Below, in pieces: positions 53,336 to 61,755 of a stretch of DNA of 64,000 nt. The notes beneath the pieces are model-generated. The model was not told the DNA's origin. It saw nothing but the letters and a program-made list of their open reading frames with translations, and did no database searches. Position numbers and translations under genes: made by a program. Location of the stretch: assembly GCF_029893805.1 (NCBI RefSeq), contig NZ_JARXYP010000002.1, forward strand, positions 9,176,001-9,240,000. Reading direction: 5' to 3'. This stretch comes from Streptomyces sp. SAI-135. Lineage in GTDB: Bacteria; Actinomycetota; Actinomycetes; Streptomycetales; Streptomycetaceae. Each line of letters starts with the position of its first letter. The stretch's first letter is position 1.

Positions 53336-54010
53336 CTACTCGCCCGCGGGGAAGTCCGCGCTGCGGGTGGTCTTCTCCCAGGCCTTGAACTCCTCAGCAC
53401 GGGACGCGAGCTGGGCGGTGGCGAGGTCGTAAGCGTCCGCGCCGAGCAGCAGATGGTGAGGCGGTACGGGGGCGGTGACCGCCGCGAGCAGTGCGCGGGC
53501 CGCGCGGTCCGGATCACCGGCCTGCTTGCCGACCGAGTCGTGGTATGCCCGGCGGGCAGCGCCGGCGGTCTGGTCGTAGTCCGCGATCGGGTCTTGCGTC
53601 TCCTGCGAGGAACCGGCCCAGTCGGTGCGGAATGCGGACGGCTCAACCGTCATGACTGAGATGCCGAAGGGCTCCACCTCATGACGCAGGCATTCCGAGA
53701 GGCCCTCCACGGCAAACTTGGCGGCGCAGTAGTAACCGACAGCCGGATGACCGACCAGACCGCCGATGGAGGTCAAGTTCACGATCGTGCCCGACCGGCG
53801 GGCTCGCATCCCCGGCAGCACCGTGTGGATGACACGAGCGACACCGTGGAAGTTGACGTCGAACATCCGGTCGACCGTCTCGGGATCCGTCTCCGGCGAG
53901 TTCCTTTACCTGTTCCGTCCTCCGGGAGGTGACGACCACGCGGAAGCCTTCGTCCAGAAGATGCGCGGCGAGCTGCGGCCGAACCCGGTCGAACAGCCTG
54001 TCACCAGCCA
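53336..54010 (-). pseudogene. SDR oxidoreductase gene with internal deletion and frameshift
   Basis: The 3' two thirds (from 53866) encode FDVNFHGVARVIHTVLPGMR, GTIVNLTSIGGLVGHPAVGYYCAAKFAVEGLSECL and on to the stop, typical of SDRs related to retinol/17-beta-type enzymes. Upstream a different frame gives AAHLLDEGFRVVVTSRRTEQV, the cofactor-binding end, but the 50-60 residues that normally join them, including the NAG motif, are absent. The gene carries a deletion and a frame change near 53880. It follows the truncated SDR in the same orientation. Confidence 0.78.
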
Positions 54011-54336
54011 CACCGGCGCTTCCTGTGTGCTGACCATTTCCCTCTCCCTAGCGCTCATCCAAAGCACCTTGTCCCTGCATGTTCCGGGCTCGAAGAAAAG
54101 GATGACCTCATCGTCCGCGGCCAGGCAGGCCGCCGTTTACCTGGGAGAATCCTTCCTAGGAAAGGCCGCCTGTCGTCTCTGCCGAGCACGAGGAAGGCAG
54201 GCCGGCGGATGTCGCAGCAGGGCCGACAGCATCCGCAGGCATCACGTTTCTGGTGATGCTTGTGCGAATGCTGTCGCTCTCGAGTCCGTTCTCGGGGCAA
54301 GTAGTCTGCTGAACCGCTCCGGAATCGGTGGAGGCT
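54011..54336. other. Gap without a supported gene
   Basis: Nothing recognisable lies between the broken SDR and the IS3 fragment. Short frames on both strands are low in protein-like content. Confidence 0.3.
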
Positions 54337-54590
54337 CTATGCGCTGACTCCAGCTGCCGGTTGGGGTTGGTGTTGCGCGTAGTGGTTGGTCTCGTGCTCG
54401 TGTGGCGGGATGTCCCCGATCGCCGTGTGGAGGCGCTGGTTGTTGAGCCAGTCGACCCATTCCGCGGTGGCGAGTTCGACGTCGGCGAGGCCGTGCCAGG
54501 GCTTGCGGGGTTTGATCAGTTCCGTTGTGTAGAGGCCGATCTGGGATTCCATGAGCGCGTTGTCCAGGGCGTCGCCAGGTCGTCCCGCCC
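54337..54590 (-). pseudogene. IS3-family transposase OrfB, C-terminal fragment
   Basis: GDALDNALMESQIGLYTTEL, ELATAEWVDWLNNQRLHTAI and GDIPPHEHETNHYAQ form the last 80 residues of an IS3 OrfB with its final catalytic Glu and natural stop. Everything before about 54590 is missing and replaced by a transporter-gene fragment. Confidence 0.85.
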
Positions 54591-54591
54591 G

Positions 54592-55030
54592 TGCTCATCC
54601 CGGAGGGTGTCCGGCTCGGCGGGCTGCTCGTGCCGCTGCCGCGGGCCACCGCGCGGGCCGAGGCACCGAGGGGGCCCACCGAACTGGAGCTGGGCGTATG
54701 GCCGGAACGGTTCGAGGTGCTGCGGGTGCAGGACACCGGCAGTCCCGGTCTGGACATCGTGGTCGACGCTGTGGAGGACACCGGCGCGGTCGCCTGCCTC
54801 CACGCGACGGCGACGATCGGGACGCAGTTCGTGCCGCTGGTCGTCCGGCTGCCGGGCCGCCCCGACCAGGGCAAGGGGCCCGGCCGCGGGTCATGGTGCG
54901 CGGGGACGGCGTGCACTGCTTCCACGCGGGCACCGGGCTGCGGCTTCCCCGGGAAACGGAGTCCGTCACGACGGATGTGCCGGTTCCCGGGGAGGACGTA
55001 CCGCGGGACGTCACGCCACGGTCAACGTGA
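54592..55030 (+). pseudogene. C-terminal (TOBE) end of a sugar-type ABC transporter ATPase
   Basis: ELELGVWPERFEVLRVQDTG, IVVDAVEDTGAVACLHATAT and QFVPLVVRLPGRPD, then in a shifted frame VMVRGDGVHCFHAGTGLRLP fit the TOBE domain of MalK/UgpC-like ATPases. A frameshift lies near 54885. The whole nucleotide-binding domain is missing where the IS3 fragment begins. Its end overlaps the convergent exported-protein gene by 20 bases. The call rests on pattern memory. Confidence 0.55.
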
Positions 55031-56912
55031 TCGCCCCCGTGTAGGTACCGCCGGCGCCGATGGCCGTCTCGACGCCGTCGACCGTCATGGTCACTGTCTT
55101 GCCGTGCGGCGCCTGGACGGCCGCGTCGGAGGCGAGGGTGAGGGAGGTCAGGTACGAGGTGCCGGTGACCGTCCAGGTCGAGCCGCCGCCCAGCTTCACG
55201 ATCGCGCCGTTGTTGACGGCGGCCTGGGCGGTGTTGGTGACGATGCCCAGCTCGTAGAAGGCGGACGCGTCGATGCTGGACACGCGGTGCTTGGCCCTCG
55301 TCGCCGAGATGACGCCCTCCACCGTGGAGTCCTCGAAGGTCAGCACCATGTTCTTGCCCTTGCGCATGCCGTTGTAGAAGTCGCCCTTCAGTGCGATGGA
55401 AGTGAAGGAGGCGGCTCCGTCGGAGGTGTGGATGGTCGTGGTGTCGAAGGAGGAGTCCTTCGCCGGGTCGCCGGTCGGCTCGGTGTAGACGCCGACGTTC
55501 AGCATCTTGCCGTCGACGTTGACCGGGCCCGGGTCGTCCAGCTCGATCATCTGCAGGATGACGCCGTCGCGCGGGTTGAGCCGGGCGCCCTGGGAGCCGT
55601 CGACGGTGATGGCGGTCTGCTGGCCCTTGTTGAGGAACGTGGCCCGCTCGGAGTTGACGACGGTGCCGCCGTCCAGGGTGAGCGTCCCGGCACCGAAGAA
55701 CATGTAACCGAAGTGCCCGGAGTTCACGGTCGTGCTGCGCTCCGGGATGGCCGCCAGCTCGGCCGTGCCGAGGCCGAGCCCGAGCTCGGTGTTGAGCGCG
55801 GTGACGGCCTTCGCGCTGCTGTCGCCGTAGTGCACGACCGCCGCGGGGCCCGCGATGATGGTCGCGTAACTGCCCACGTCGAAGCGGGAGCCGAGGACGC
55901 GGACGGTGGCGTCGCCGATGGCGTAGGTTCCGTAGCCGTACGCACCGGTGTTGCCGACGTGGCTGTTGATCGCGGTCAGCTTGAGCCCGCTGCCGCCCTC
56001 GACCGACAGGGCTCCCCATGTCTCCGAGAACACGGTGGAGTTGATGTAGGTGGCAGTGCTGTTCTCGCCGATCAGGTTGGTGGCGCGGACGTTTCCGTCG
56101 AGTCCGAGCATCCACGGCACCGACTCCATGTACGGCGTCTCGACGGTGGCCTGGTAGTCGGCGGGGAGTTCGCCGTTGCGGCAGCGGATCGAGGAGTTCT
56201 TGACGACGACGGTGGCGCCGTCGTTGGAGATGACGCCGGTGCGCACCACGCCCTTGGTGCTGACGCGGGCGCCGTCCACGACGAGCTTGGTGGCGGAACC
56301 GTCGCCGACGACCGCGGCGCCGTACCCGGCGAAGTCGCAACGGCCGTTGCCGCGCAGGGAGATGGTGGTCCGGTCCAGGGTGTAGGCGGCGTCCTGCACG
56401 AACACGCCGTCGAAGCACTCGCCGGTCGAGGTGATCGACACGTTGCGGGCGGCGGAGTCGGTGAGCCGGCCGCCCAGCACCGCGGACAGGACGGACCTGT
56501 CGCGGTCGACGCCGTCGCCGTCGACAAACAGGGCCTGGCGGAAGGGAAAGGTGAGCGTCTCGTACGTCACCTCGTTGGCCTCGGCCACCGTGAGGACGAC
56601 ATCGCCGCGGTAGCTGCCCGGCTGGATGAGCGTGACGGTGCCGCCGGTCTCAGTCAGCAGCTGGCCGGTCTCCACGCCGTCCACGGTCATGGTGAGGCTG
56701 TGACCGTCCGGGGCGACGATCGTCCCGCCCTCCGCGATCGTCAGCCGGCTCACCCGGGCGGTCGCCGGGAGCTCGTACGTCTCTCCGGAGCCGACGGAGA
56801 TCTGCTTGCCGGTCGTCTTCGGCGCGGCGGTGGCGGAGGCGGCCGGGACCAGCAGGGCTCCTGCCGTTGCCGTGCCGGCGACCAGGAGGGAGCGTCGGGT
56901 GATCAGCGTCAT
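55011..56912 (-). CDS. Exported protein, probable right-handed beta-helix, with matching modules at both ends
   Basis: This 633-residue protein begins MTLITRRSLLVAGTATAGAL, a twin-arginine-like leader with a likely cleavage after ASATAA. The mature part is full of short Gly/Asn/Thr-rich strands with repeated T-V-x-N/G patterns (TTISLRGNGRCDF, TVVVKNSSIRCRN, ATVRVLGSRFDVG, TLTLDGGTVVNSE), as in parallel beta-helix proteins. A module with TMTVDGVET followed by Gly-rich turns and a final VLTVA/TLTVA occurs near residue 70 and again at the C-terminus. No catalytic residues or anchor are recognisable. It could be a surface or polysaccharide-acting protein. It stands alone, about 300 featureless bases from the catabolic operon. 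Confidence 0.8.
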   Translation of the reverse strand: MTLITRRSLLVAGTATAGALLVPAASATAAPKTTGKQISVGSGETYELPATARVSRLTIAEGGTIVAPDGHSLTMTVDGVETGQLLTETGGTVTLIQPGSYRGDVVLTVAEANEVTYETLTFPFRQALFVDGDGVDRDRSVLSAVLGGRLTDSAARNVSITSTGECFDGVFVQDAAYTLDRTTISLRGNGRCDFAGYGAAVVGDGSATKLVVDGARVSTKGVVRTGVISNDGATVVVKNSSIRCRNGELPADYQATVETPYMESVPWMLGLDGNVRATNLIGENSTATYINSTVFSETWGALSVEGGSGLKLTAINSHVGNTGAYGYGTYAIGDATVRVLGSRFDVGSYATIIAGPAAVVHYGDSSAKAVTALNTELGLGLGTAELAAIPERSTTVNSGHFGYMFFGAGTLTLDGGTVVNSERATFLNKGQQTAITVDGSQGARLNPRDGVILQMIELDDPGPVNVDGKMLNVGVYTEPTGDPAKDSSFDTTTIHTSDGAASFTSIALKGDFYNGMRKGKNMVLTFEDSTVEGVISATRAKHRVSSIDASAFYELGIVTNTAQAAVNNGAIVKLGGGSTWTVTGTSYLTSLTLASDAAVQAPHGKTVTMTVDGVETAIGAGGTYTGAITLTVA

Positions 56913-57207
56913 TTCATGCCTTCCCACGGTTCTGGTGCGTCGTCGCGCAGCGTGACTGGTCCGCCGTCGCGACGGGGTCGACGACGGCTCGGAAAAGGGC
57001 ACCTGGCTGCGCACGAGGGAGTGAAGCAGCCTTGGGGAGCAGGGAATAGGCGCTGCGCACACGCATGCCGGAACCCGATGCCTGAGATCGGGCGGCCGGT
57101 TCCATGGCGGTCACACAGAGTGGGCACAGGGCGGTGCCGGGGCCGCGCACGACGGCGAGGCGGGCGGCGCGCACGCCGTCCACCTCGCCGTTCGTGTTCC
57201 GTTGTGG

Positions 57208-57978
57208 TTACGCCGGTGCGATCATCCCCGCCGACAGGTCGATATCGGCCCCGCACAGGCCGGGCATCGCCAGCATCGCCAGGAGGGACCGGGCCACCTC
57301 GTCCTCCTCGACAAGACGGCCGAGCGCGGCTCGGGAGGCGAAGTCGCGTTCGGCCTCCTCGACGGTGCAGCCGGTCAGTTCGGCCGTGAGCCGGAAGTTG
57401 CGGTCCATGCGCGGACCGCGCACCGGCCCCGGGGAGAGGGAGTTGACGGAGATCCCCAGCGGGCCGACTTCACCCGCCAGCGTCCGGGTGAGCCCCAGCA
57501 GCGCCATCTTGGAGGCGGTGTAGGGGGTGCGGTTGAGCAGCGGGCGTTTGCCGCTGACCGAGGCGACATTGACGACGTCACCCCGGCCGGCCGCGATCAT
57601 CGGCGGCAGGAAGGCCCGGCACATGAGGTAGACGCCGCGGACGTTGACCGCGAATACGCCGTCCCACTCGTCGGGTCCGATGTCGATAAGCGGACGCACC
57701 GGGCCCGCGACGCCGGCGTTGTTGACGAGCAACGAGACGTCCTCACCGGCCAGTTCCGCTGTGAGGGTGTCCACCGACGACGGATCGGAGACGTCGCACA
57801 CCGCCGTGCGGGCCTCGCCGCCGTCCTTGGCCACTTGCTCCGCCGCGTCCGCGAGGGCCCGCTCGCCGCGGCCGACGAGGACGACCCGCGCGCCCGCGCC
57901 CGTGAGCGCCAGCGCGAACGCCCGCCCGAGCGGTCCGCCGCCGCCGGTGACGAGCGCCGTTCGGCCGACGAGCGTCAT
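57208..57978 (-). CDS. SDR family oxidoreductase
   Basis: This 256-residue short-chain dehydrogenase is complete: ALVTGGGGPLGRAFALAL for cofactor binding, SLLVNNAGVAGPVRPL, VNVASVSGKRPLLNRTPYTASKMALLGLTRTLA with the catalytic Ser, Tyr and Lys, and a C-terminal CGADIDLSAGMIAPA. ATG 57978 overlaps the stop of the histidinol-dehydrogenase-like gene by ATGA, so it is the last gene of a coupled minus-strand operon. It probably oxidises or reduces an alcohol or ketone intermediate of the pathway; the exact substrate is unknown. Confidence 0.92.
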   Translation of the reverse strand: MTLVGRTALVTGGGGPLGRAFALALTGAGARVVLVGRGERALADAAEQVAKDGGEARTAVCDVSDPSSVDTLTAELAGEDVSLLVNNAGVAGPVRPLIDIGPDEWDGVFAVNVRGVYLMCRAFLPPMIAAGRGDVVNVASVSGKRPLLNRTPYTASKMALLGLTRTLAGEVGPLGISVNSLSPGPVRGPRMDRNFRLTAELTGCTVEEAERDFASRAALGRLVEEDEVARSLLAMLAMPGLCGADIDLSAGMIAPA

Positions 57979-59276
57979 GCGGTGTTCCAGGGCAGCTCGT
58001 CCCCGGCGGCCCGCGCCGCCCGTACGTCCCCGGAGCGCGCGTGTCCCTCGAACAGCTCGACCCGCGAGGCCCGTCCGCACACCCGGCCGAGCAGGGCCTG
58101 CGAGGCGGTGTCGGTGACCTCCTGGTAGGTCACCGTCTTGAGGTACTTGCCCACCCACAGGCCGCCGGTGTAGCGGGCGGCGCCCCGGGTCGGCAGCACG
58201 TGGTTGGTGCCGATCACCTTGTCGCCGAAGGACACGCAAGTGCCCTCGCCGAGGAAGAGGGCCCCGTACTGGGTCATCCTCTCCAGCGCGAGCCGCGGCT
58301 CGGCGGTCAGCACCTCCACGTGCTCGAAGGCGAACTCGTCTGCGAGCGCGTACAGTTCGTCGACCGAGTCGACGACGTGGACCTCGCCGTGGTCGCGCCA
58401 GGCGGGCTCGGCGAAGTCGCGGGTCGGCATGCCGGGCACCAGCCGCTCGACCTCGGCGAGGGTCTGCTCGGCGACCTTGCGGGAGGTGCTGATCAGCACG
58501 GCCGGGGAGTCGGGGCCGTGCTCGGCCTGGGAGAGCAGGTCGACGGCGCAGACGAACGGGTCGGCCTGCTCGTCCGCCAGGACCAGGATCTCGGTGGGCC
58601 CCGCGAACAGGTCGATGCCGATCTGGCCGAACAGCTGTCGCTTGGCCTCGGCCACGTAAGCGTTTCCGGGCCCTGCGATCAGATTGACCGGGCGCATCGA
58701 GTCGGTGCCGACGGCCATGGCGGCCACCGCCTGCACCCCGCCGAGCAGCCAGATCTCGTCCGCGCCCGCCAGATGCATGGCGGCGACGGTCGCGGCCGGG
58801 ATCTCGCCGCGGATGGGCGGCGTGCAGGCGACCACGCGCGGCACCCCGGCCACCTTGGCCGTGACGATGGTCATGTGGGCGGAGGCGGTCAGCGGGTAGC
58901 GTCCGCCCGGGATGTAGGCGCCGGCGGCCTGGACGGGGACGTGCTTCTGCCCGAGCCGCACGCCCGGCAGGGTCTCCACCTCGAACTCGCGAAGGGAGTC
59001 GAGCTGGTGGCGGGCGAAGGAGCGCACCTGGTCCTGGACGAACCGGATGTCGTCGATGACCTGCTGCGGCACCGACGCGACGATCTTCTCGACCTCCTCG
59101 TCGCTGAGCCGGAAGGAGCCGGGGCTCCAGTCGTCGAACTTCTCGGAGTACGCGCGCACGGCCGCGTCCCCGCGCTCGCGGATGTCCGCGATCACGCCGG
59201 CCACGGTCTCGCGGACCTGGTCGAGGGAGGCGGCGACCTGCGCCTTCGGCACGGCATGCTTCAGGATCTCTGCCAC
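57975..59276 (-). CDS. Histidinol-dehydrogenase-like enzyme (HpsN-like)
   Basis: This 433-residue protein has the histidinol dehydrogenase fold with PVQAAGAYIPGGRYPLTASAHMT, IAGPGNAYVAEAKRQLFGQIGIDLFAGPTEILVLAD and DLLSQAEHGPDSPAVLIST (Gln/His metal ligands), plus GTNHVLPTRGAARYTGGL. It is unlikely to act in histidine synthesis: no his genes are near and it is embedded in a catabolic operon. Catabolic relatives such as sulfopropanediol dehydrogenase HpsN oxidise an alcohol to an acid in two steps. An NAD-dependent alcohol-to-acid oxidation is proposed here, without knowing the substrate. Confidence 0.9.
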   Translation of the reverse strand: MAEILKHAVPKAQVAASLDQVRETVAGVIADIRERGDAAVRAYSEKFDDWSPGSFRLSDEEVEKIVASVPQQVIDDIRFVQDQVRSFARHQLDSLREFEVETLPGVRLGQKHVPVQAAGAYIPGGRYPLTASAHMTIVTAKVAGVPRVVACTPPIRGEIPAATVAAMHLAGADEIWLLGGVQAVAAMAVGTDSMRPVNLIAGPGNAYVAEAKRQLFGQIGIDLFAGPTEILVLADEQADPFVCAVDLLSQAEHGPDSPAVLISTSRKVAEQTLAEVERLVPGMPTRDFAEPAWRDHGEVHVVDSVDELYALADEFAFEHVEVLTAEPRLALERMTQYGALFLGEGTCVSFGDKVIGTNHVLPTRGAARYTGGLWVGKYLKTVTYQEVTDTASQALLGRVCGRASRVELFEGHARSGDVRAARAAGDELPWNTA

Positions 59277-59304
59277 AACTGCGGCCTTTCTGCGGGTAAT
59301 CGGA

Positions 59305-60240
59305 TCAGACGGGGGGCGCTGCGAAGAGCACGTCGGGGTCGTTGAACTGCTCCTTGGCGACCGATTCGCTCATCGGGTCGGCGGTGCCCCACTGGTCCTG
59401 GGTGAGCGGGTCGTCGACGTCGTGCCGGCCCGGGTGCCACAGGTCCTCTTCGAGGACGGCGAGTTCGGTGGTGTACTCCACGGTGTTGCCGTGCGGGTCG
59501 TGGAAGTAGGAGAAGGTGTTGTCGCCGGCAAGGTGGCGGCCCGGCCCCCAGGTCAGCCGGGTCCCGGCGCGCAGCGCCCGGCCCGTGCCGCGCATGTACT
59601 CCTCCACCCCGCGCATCTCGAACGAGGCGTGGTGCAGGGAGACGTGGGGTCCGCGGGCGATGGCGAAGGAGTGGTGCAGCGGGCTGCACCGCAGGAAGTA
59701 CATGAGGTCGCCCATGTGCGTGGAGTACAGGGTGTCGGTGAGCCGGAAGCCGAGGTGCTCGACGTAGAAGTCGCGCAGTGCCTCGGGGTTCCGGGAGTTG
59801 ACGACGCAGTGGGAGAGCCGTACCGGAACAGCCTCCCGTTCCTCGACCTTGCGGTGGGCGCGGGTGGCGACGTCCGCGGAGACCTCGACGACCCGGCCGT
59901 CCGGGTCGAAGAACCGCAGCCCGTAGCCGCCGCCCGGGGTGTCCAAGTCCGTGGGCTCGTGGACGAGTTGGACGCCCGTCCGGCCGAGCCGCAGCGCCAG
60001 CTCGTCCACCGCCGCCGGCGACACCGCCCCGAAGGCCACCAGGTCCATGCGCTTGCGCTGGTCCTCGCGGACGCGCACGACGTACTGCTCGGGGCTGCCC
60101 TCGGCTGCGAAGAAGGCGATCCCGCTGTCGTTCGCCACTTCCGTCAGGCCCCAGGTGGTGCCGAAGAAGGTCCGCTGCCGCTCGAAGTCCGGTACGGCCA
60201 GGTCGACATGGCGCAGATGGGTGATGGGCTGGAAGCTCAT
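59305..60240 (-). CDS. Extradiol ring-cleavage dioxygenase (VOC family)
   Basis: This 311-residue protein has two VOC repeats, residues 8-125 and 140-265, as in type I extradiol dioxygenases. The likely Fe(II) ligands are His144 (RLSHCVV), His203 or His204 (SLHHASFEM) and Glu255 (GNTVEYTTEL), with His189/190 in the position of the acid-base His. The size matches catechol 2,3-dioxygenase and homoprotocatechuate 2,3-dioxygenase. The long upstream frame is shadow; ATG 60240 overlaps the FAH-family gene stop. It supplies the meta-cleavage step of the locus. Confidence 0.92.
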   Translation of the reverse strand: MSFQPITHLRHVDLAVPDFERQRTFFGTTWGLTEVANDSGIAFFAAEGSPEQYVVRVREDQRKRMDLVAFGAVSPAAVDELALRLGRTGVQLVHEPTDLDTPGGGYGLRFFDPDGRVVEVSADVATRAHRKVEEREAVPVRLSHCVVNSRNPEALRDFYVEHLGFRLTDTLYSTHMGDLMYFLRCSPLHHSFAIARGPHVSLHHASFEMRGVEEYMRGTGRALRAGTRLTWGPGRHLAGDNTFSYFHDPHGNTVEYTTELAVLEEDLWHPGRHDVDDPLTQDQWGTADPMSESVAKEQFNDPDVLFAAPPV

Positions 60241-61199
60241 GCGTGGCTCCTGACAGTGTTGCGCTGGAGGCCCAGTCCCGTGATCTCCGCCTCCACGACG
60301 TCTCCCGGCGCGAGGAAGACGCCCCAGTGCGCGCCGTTGCCGGCCGGGGAGCCGGTCAGCAGCAGGTCGCCCGGGAGCAGGGTGGTGGTCGTGGAGACGT
60401 AGGCGATGAGCCGCGGGATGTCGAAGATCATGTCCTTGGTGGACTCGTCCTGCCGGACCACGCCGTTGTGGCGCAGGGTGATCCGCAGGTCGTTCGGGTC
60501 GCCGACGAAGGCGGCCGGGACGAGGAAGGGGCCGGTGGGCAGGAAGGTGTCGGCGTTCTTGGCCGTGAACCAGTCGGTGCCGATGGCCTTCAGGTCGGGC
60601 CGGTAGAGGCGGTCGCGGGTGGTGAGATCGTTGCAGATGGTGTAGGCGGCCACGTGGCCCAGCGCCTCGTCGGCAGGGATGTCGCGGCCCGCCTTCCCGA
60701 TGACCAGGGCGAGTTCGAGCTCCCAGTCGTGCTGCTCGCCGAGCGCCGGGAGCACGATGTCGTCGTAGGCGCCGCACATGGCGCGCGGTGAGCCGAGGAA
60801 GACGTAGGGGACGCCGCCACGGAGCCGCTCGTCCATCATCTGCTCGGCGTCCGCGCGGGCCTCCTCGGGGGTGGCGCCGTGCACGCTCTCCTTCTCGGCG
60901 GCGACCAGATCGACCACGTGCTTGCGGTAGTTGGCGCCGCTCTGCAGGATCTGGCCCGGCTCGATGGGGGGCAGCACGCGCACCGCGGACAGGTCGTGCC
61001 AGGGGCCGTCGGCGGACCGGGCGAGCTCCTCCAGGCAGGGCAGCCAGGCGTCCCAGTCGGTAAGCAGGGCGCGGGTGGAAGGCACATGGCCGGACAGGTC
61101 GCGCACGCGGGCGCCGGTGACCAGGCCGGGGAAGGGGGCGGCACCGGCGCGGAAGGTGCCGAGCGCGAACGGTCCGGCGTGGGTGAGTGGATCGGGCAC
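60237..61199 (-). CDS. Fumarylacetoacetate hydrolase family protein
   Basis: This 320-residue protein belongs to the FAH family, which hydrolyses, isomerises or decarboxylates ring-cleavage products. LQSGANYRKHVVDLV, then DWELELALVIGKAGRDIPADEALGHVAAYTICNDLTTRD contains the acidic Mg/Ca ligands (ExE and D), and FLPTGPFLVPAAF and TGSPAGNGAHWGVFLAPGDVVEAEI complete the fold. The start is GTG with GAGGAGA upstream. It is the first gene of the minus-strand operon, and in combination with the extradiol dioxygenase next to it a meta-pathway hydrolase or isomerase role is expected. Confidence 0.92.
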   Translation of the reverse strand: MPDPLTHAGPFALGTFRAGAAPFPGLVTGARVRDLSGHVPSTRALLTDWDAWLPCLEELARSADGPWHDLSAVRVLPPIEPGQILQSGANYRKHVVDLVAAEKESVHGATPEEARADAEQMMDERLRGGVPYVFLGSPRAMCGAYDDIVLPALGEQHDWELELALVIGKAGRDIPADEALGHVAAYTICNDLTTRDRLYRPDLKAIGTDWFTAKNADTFLPTGPFLVPAAFVGDPNDLRITLRHNGVVRQDESTKDMIFDIPRLIAYVSTTTTLLPGDLLLTGSPAGNGAHWGVFLAPGDVVEAEITGLGLQRNTVRSHA

Positions 61200-61242
61200 G
61201 GGCGGCTCTCCTCGTACGGGTGGGGTCGCCTTCGACGCTAGG

Positions 61243-61335
61243 CATCCCGCACGGGTGGCGGAAATGGCCGTTCGCGATGCCTGCCATCACGGGCCCGCCC
61301 GGCCCTGAACCGGGCCTCCATCGTCGTGCGGGATG
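61243..61335. promoter_or_regulatory. Divergent promoter region with matching 11-bp inverted sites
   Basis: CATCCCGCACG at 61243-61253 is matched by its complement CGTGCGGGATG at 61325-61335, one near each divergent start. The 228-base region holds no gene. A single regulator binding both sites would coordinate the two operons; its gene is not visible nearby and may lie beyond the window. Confidence 0.5.
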
Positions 61336-61427
61336 GATGACGTCCCCCTTGCCGATGACTCCATCCGTTGACCGTGCGTCGACCGTCCGCGCAGGCTCGG
61401 AGCACCCCACCACCCGAGGAGAGACAC

Positions 61428-61724
61428 GTGGTAGTCGAGCATGCCCTGCTGACCGTGGAGGCCGGCCGGGAGGAGGAGTTCCAGGAGGTCTTCGGCAAGG
61501 CCCGGCAGGTACTGGCCGAAGCCGACGGGTTCCACTGGTCGGAGCTGCTGCGCTGTGCGGAGCGGCCCCGGACCTTTCTGTTGCTGGTCGGCTGGGAGTC
61601 GGTCGAGGCGCACACCGTCGGCTTCCGCGAGTCCGACCGCTTCGGCCGCTGGCGGGCCCTGGTCGGCCCCTTCTTCGCCGAGCGGCCGGCCGTCGAGCAC
61701 TACCACGCAGTCAGCCCGCGCTGA
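61428..61724 (+). CDS. Antibiotic biosynthesis monooxygenase (ABM) family protein
   Basis: This 98-residue protein has the dimeric ferredoxin-like ABM fold: VEHALLTVEAGREEEFQEVFGKARQVLAEADGFHWSELLRCAERPRTFLLLVGWESVEAHTVGFRESDRF. Members act as cofactor-free monooxygenases on quinols, or as small isomerases or degradation helpers. The frame opens earlier, but GTG 61428 has GAGGAGA nine bases upstream. It is the first gene of the plus-strand operon, 31 bases ahead of the FAD monooxygenase. Its role in the pathway cannot be read from the sequence. Confidence 0.85.
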   Translation: MVVEHALLTVEAGREEEFQEVFGKARQVLAEADGFHWSELLRCAERPRTFLLLVGWESVEAHTVGFRESDRFGRWRALVGPFFAERPAVEHYHAVSPR

Positions 61725-61755
61725 CCCGTCCCTCCCTACGCCCCAAGGATCGCCC

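Noticed and set aside
54591..57389. 932-residue plus-strand open frame
   Set aside because: It is antisense to the exported-protein gene, has Val/Gly/Asp/Arg-rich shadow composition and no family motifs; the minus strand has a signal peptide and coherent strand repeats.
57975..59276. Naming the gene hisD
   Set aside because: No other histidine genes are near and the operon is catabolic; only the fold is shared.
60241..61413. Upstream extension of the dioxygenase frame
   Set aside because: It is a shadow of the FAH-family gene; the VOC domain begins only at ATG 60240, which overlaps the preceding stop.
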